This document shows positions 60,547-64,000 of a stretch of 64,000 nucleotides of DNA, one piece after another. This DNA is from Trogon surrucura (Eukaryota > Chordata > Aves > Trogoniformes > Trogonidae). Under the pieces are notes generated by a model. The model worked only from the letters and a program-made list of their open reading frames with translations. It did not search any database and was not told the origin of the DNA. The stretch is from the NCBI GenBank assembly GCA_020746105.1, contig CM036618.1:45965514-46029513 (forward strand), written 5' to 3'. The translations under genes were made by a program, and so were the position numbers. The number at the start of each line of letters is the position of its first letter. The stretch's first letter is position 1.

Positions 60547-60830
60547 AGTCGTAGAATTCCAGACTGGAAGGGACCTCAAGGATTATCTAGTCCAACCTTT
60601 TAAGGCAAAGCAATACAGTTTAAATGAGATGGCCCAGCTTCCTGTTAGGCTGAGCCTTGAAACTGTTTTAAGCTGAAGAATCCACAACTTCCCTTGGAAG
60701 AGTACTCCAATCTCTAATTTCTTTCATGGCGAAAATATTTTCTCTGGAGTCCAATCAGAATATCCTCAGGAGCCACTTGTGTCCATTAACCCTTTTCTTT
60801 CTCATGTGAGTTGATCTTGCTGTGAGTCGT
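60547..60830 (-). mobile_element. old CR1 LINE 3' fragment (minus)
   Basis: The plus strand starts GTCGTAGAATTCCAGACTGG, then AAGGGACCTCAAGGATTATC, TAGTCCAACC, and later AGATGGCCCAGCTTCCTGTT, GAATCCACAACTTCCCTTGG and GAGCCACTTGTGTCCATTAA. This is a CR1 3' end in antisense with one degraded octamer, belonging to an older subfamily. It meets the preceding plus-strand CR1 tail to tail within a few bases. Confidence 0.87.
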
Positions 60831-62285
60831 GAGCTGAATTTTCCTATGATGCTATGACCCTAAAGGATGACACCTTTGAAGCATGTGCCCATGCTAACAA
60901 TCTCACTGAAAACTATCACAACACAGATCTTATTCAGTATTTCAGCCTAAAGAGCCAAACAGCATAGGAATATAATTAGGAGGAGGAAATGTGGGTTAGA
61001 GCTTATTATATTAGATAGATTATTTTTTAGATGATGCTTCTTCAGAAAGAAATTGTGATAGGGATAAAGACAGGATAGACAGACACAGCTGTATTGTATT
61101 CTTCGGGGCATTTGCCTGTGCTTGGAGATACACCAGTTTTTTTAGAGCTACTCTGTTGTCTTTGACATGGTGCTCTACTGGGCAGTGTAGGCGCATCAAA
61201 AAAAAAGGAGATTTCTGAAGACGTAAATACCTATTAGTCACCTTGTACTCTTTGAATTTCAAGGAGTGAAATAACCAGATGAGTTTTATGCCCTCAAAAA
61301 CCTGTAAAAGACCTGTTGGGCCTCTGAGAAATTGAGATAAACTGTCTTATTCTTCCAAGGCATTTGGACAGTCATGAGAATGTTATCAATAGGCACTAGG
61401 ATAATAAGGTTTTACAGCTGTTAAAATTAAACATGCTGCATTATAAGCTTAGCCAATATGATGATAAGGGAGGATGTAAATTCATAAACAAAAAAAAAAG
61501 ACTTTTAAATTCATTATGAATTTAAAATTAAAGAAAAAGCTGTGTTCAATTTTTAGTGACAGTAATTTATTTTTGGTGCTAAGAAATATTGCATAAAATG
61601 TTGTTTTAAGAATAGTTATCTGGATTTGATCTTCATCACTAGAGCTTCAGAAAGGAGCAGGTTTCTGCCCGATGATGATTAGCACAGAATGTAGTTTGCT
61701 GTTTGAAGAGGGAACATTATTGCAACTTTAGAGACTATTTTTTCAGTCCGTTGCAAAACCAGTAAGATGTTACATAGAAGGACCCAGAACTGACTCCAAC
61801 AGCTATGCAAATATACTTTGATAAGAAATAGTTTTCAGCTTCTTTTGTCTTGTTTTTCTCTTCTGTTTTTTCTTTACTCCATGCTGCAGCATTGGCCCAT
61901 GGAGAGCTAGATGCAAAATGAGACTGACATGTCGGACACATGGATATCAAGGATGTGGTTTCCCTAGTAACAGTAACCACATAAAAGGTCTCAGAACTTA
62001 CTCATGGGACATTTCAGTTTTTCACATAAAATGAATACTGGTGGTGAATATGATTGGTTCAATAGAAGTACGGTGAAAGTATCATAGAACTGTAATGTAA
62101 TAAAATATTAGATTCTTCTATTTCCTGCAGCCAGATACTACACAAGAATATTGACTTTATATCATGGAGATGAGAATCTTGAGGTTATGAGAGGCATTAC
62201 ATCCCGCAGATTTTTGCTGCTTAGAAAAGTTTGTAATTATTTAGTGTTAGATTTAGCTAAAATTGCAAATAGATGATCTACATAT
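60831..62285. other. unassigned non-coding DNA (1.45 kb)
   Basis: AT-rich unique sequence. No gene or repeat recognised; short A runs at 61200-61206 and 61490-61499. Confidence 0.6.
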
Positions 62286-62370
62286 CCCTACTCACTGCAG
62301 GAGGGATGGACTAGATGACCTTTAAAGGTCCATTCCAAGCCAACGCATTCTATGATTCTATGATTCCATG
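62286..62370 (+). mobile_element. CR1 3' UTR fragment
   Basis: About 85 bp: CCCTACTCACTGCAGGAGGG, ATGGACTAGATGACCTTTAA, AGGTCCATTCCAAGCCAACG, then CATTCTATGATTCTATGATT and a decayed last unit. The wording matches the inner CR1 at 17.0-17.5 kb, so both come from the same subfamily. It is truncated right after the ORF2 region. Confidence 0.92.
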
Positions 62371-62732
62371 TGAGCCAGAACTGAAACAGCCATCAAAATC
62401 TACATGCAATCAGACTGACCCAGATTAAAGCATAGAACAAAAGCTATGTGTGTCTTTTTCTTTTATAGATTTTTTTTTCCAGCAGCATTTATTCATGTAG
62501 TAGGGTTAAAAAGCAGGAGTACCATTATGGATTGAGATCTGGCACCCTGAGGAAAGTCTGGAAGAAAAGGTGATATAATTATGTGGTGGAACAATGAATA
62601 AATTTTTAGAGGTCATTGAGCAAAACCAGGAGCGCATTGCAGAAAGGCAAGAGGATGTTGCACAAATTTCTTACTTTTTCCAGTCTACCGTTGTGCATCT
62701 TCAGTGGCCTCTCTTGTCCTGTTTCCCATACT
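62371..62732. other. unassigned spacer before the last CR1
   Basis: A 360-bp unique stretch. It contains the beginning (62594-62732) of an open frame that continues into the CR1; see the findings for the coiled-coil-like leader. Confidence 0.55.
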
Positions 62733-64000
62733 GTGCCTTGGTGACACATAATACAGAGAAAGCAGAGTTACTGAATGCCTTCTTTGCCTCTGTCTACTCT
62801 GCCGGAGGCTGTCCTGAGGAGCCCCGTTCCCCTGAGGCCCCACAGGAAGTCAGGGCAGTGGAGGAGTTTGCTTTAGTCAATGAGGACTGGGTTAGGGACC
62901 AATTAAGCAATCGGGACATCCATAAATCCATGGGTCCAGATGGGATGCATCCACGGGTGCTGAGGGAGCTGGCTGATGTCATTGCTAGACCACTCTCCAT
63001 CATCTTTGCCAAGTCTTGGGAGATGGGAGAGGTGCCTGAGGACTGGAGGGAAGCAAATGTCACTCCAGTCTTCAAAAAGGGCAAGAAGGAGGACACAGGT
63101 AACTATAGACCGGTCAGCCTCACCTCCATCCCTGGGAAAGTGATGGAACGACTTATCCTTGGTGCCATCTCAAGGCATATCAGGGATAAGAGGGTCATTA
63201 GAGACAGTCAACATGGCTTCACCAAAGGGAAGTTGTGCTTGACTAACCTCATAGCCTTTTATGAGGGTATAACAAGGTGGATAGATGATGGCCGAGCGGT
63301 GGATGTGGTCTACCTTGACTTCAGTAAAGCATTTGACACAGTCTCCCACAGCATCCTTGCTGCTAAACTGAGGAAGTGTGGTCTAGACTCTCGGGTAGTG
63401 AGGTGGACTGCGAACTGGCTAAGGGGAAGAAGCCAAAGAGTTGTGGTCAATGGGGCGGAGTCTGGTTGGAGACCTGTATCCAGTGGAGTCCCTCAAGGGT
63501 CGGTACTGGGACCACTATTATTCAATATAGTCATCGATGACTTGGATGAGGGACTAGAGAGTACTATCAGCAAGTTTGCTGATGACACCAAGCTGGGAGG
63601 AGTGGTTGACACACCAGAAGGCTGTGCTGCCATCCAGCGAGACCTGGACAGGCTGGAGCGTTGGGCGGGGAAAAATTTAATGAAATATAACAAGGGTAAA
63701 TGTAGGGTCTTGCATCTGGGTAGGAACAACCCCAGGTTCCAGTATAAGTTGGGGAATGACTTATTAGAGAGTAGTGTAGGGGAAAGGGACCTGGGAGTCT
63801 TGGTGGACAGCAGGATGACCATGAGCCAGCAGTGTGCCCTTGTGGCCAGGAAGGCCAATGGCATCCTGGGGTGTATTAGAAGGGGAGTGGTTAGTAGGTC
63901 GAGAGAGGTTCTCCTTCCCCTCTACTCTGCCCTGGTGAGACCCCATCTGGAATAGTGTCCAGTTCTGGGCCCCTCAGCTCAAGAAAGACAGGGAACTGCT
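62733..64000 (+). mobile_element. CR1 LINE, young copy, cut by the window edge
   Basis: It begins at GTGCCTTGGTGACACAT, the codons for [11 protein letters not shown] in the 45 kb copy, and runs in ORF2 to the end of the window, where the C-terminus and 3' end are missing. It is nearly identical to the 45 kb copy but carries SSVGERD, RRGVVS and RELL, as does the 15.8 kb copy, so it belongs to the second young subfamily. The 5' truncation point differs from every other copy, meaning an independent insertion. Confidence 0.97.
62733..64000 (+). pseudogene. CR1 ORF2 reverse transcriptase, truncated, 2-bp deletion
   Basis: The frame opens at 62594 in flanking DNA and enters CR1 at about residue 48 ([20 protein letters not shown]). 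It holds [39 protein letters not shown], motif [10 protein letters not shown], motif [12 protein letters not shown] and motif [10 protein letters not shown], all intact. At about 63952 the other copies read GGAATACTGTGTCCAG and this one GGAATAGTGTCCAG. The two missing bases give an immediate TAG (63953-63955) after RPHLE. The RT core is therefore complete but the C-terminal part is out of frame. The endonuclease and ORF1 are absent. Confidence 0.93.

Overview
The window is vertebrate nuclear DNA and almost certainly from a bird. It is AT-rich, has no operons, and is littered with CR1 non-LTR retrotransposons carrying the CR1 octamer tail (ATTCTATG)n. A solo LTR has the general build of avian ERVL LTRs. 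One short element joins a tRNA-Ile-like head to a CR1 tail, the architecture of the passerine TguSINE1. That hints at a passerine but does not prove it, because the CR1 tail here is longer than I recall for TguSINE1. I cannot name the species.

No host protein-coding gene can be supported. Nearly all ORFs outside CR1 are short, lack recognisable domains and look like chance. The segment reads as a gene desert or a very large intron. Three short stretches have exon-like splice signals (17.9, 34.7 and 44.7 kb); they are reported only as weak candidates.

Layout. 1-5.5 kb: nothing recognised. 5.57-6.48 kb: old, frameshifted CR1 RT fragment (-), then a 30-nt T tract. 6.6-15.8 kb: nothing recognised. 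15.8-17.6 kb: a young 3' CR1 fragment (-), then an older CR1 tail split by a second CR1 with a 9-bp target duplication, ending in a (TATTC/TGTTC)n array. 18-27 kb: mostly unassigned, with ancient amniote repeat relics and an ancient CR1 end at 23.3 kb. 27.6 kb: tRNA-Ile/CR1 SINE (-). 35.4 kb: short CR1 tail (+). 39.15-40.59 kb: young CR1 (+). 41.3 kb: ancient CR1 relic. 43.8 kb: internally deleted CR1 (-). 45.2-47.3 kb: young CR1 (-) with the longest intact ORF2 segment. 47.3-55.7 kb: nothing recognised. 55.66-56.46 kb: solo ERV LTR. 60.2-60.8 kb: two old CR1 pieces tail to tail. 62.3 kb: CR1 tail (+). 62.7-64.0 kb: young CR1 (+) running off the window.

The biology on show is retrotransposition. 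CR1 ORF2 (endonuclease plus reverse transcriptase) copies RNAs that carry the CR1 3' end. That explains the many 5'-truncated CR1 copies and the SINE that borrowed a CR1 tail. Four young CR1 copies fall into two subfamilies by shared ORF2 residues. No copy here is complete: all lack ORF1 and the endonuclease domain. I found no convincing undescribed system. The best leads are the chimeric SINE, the nested CR1 with a clean target-site duplication, and the near-identical inverted CR1 pair.
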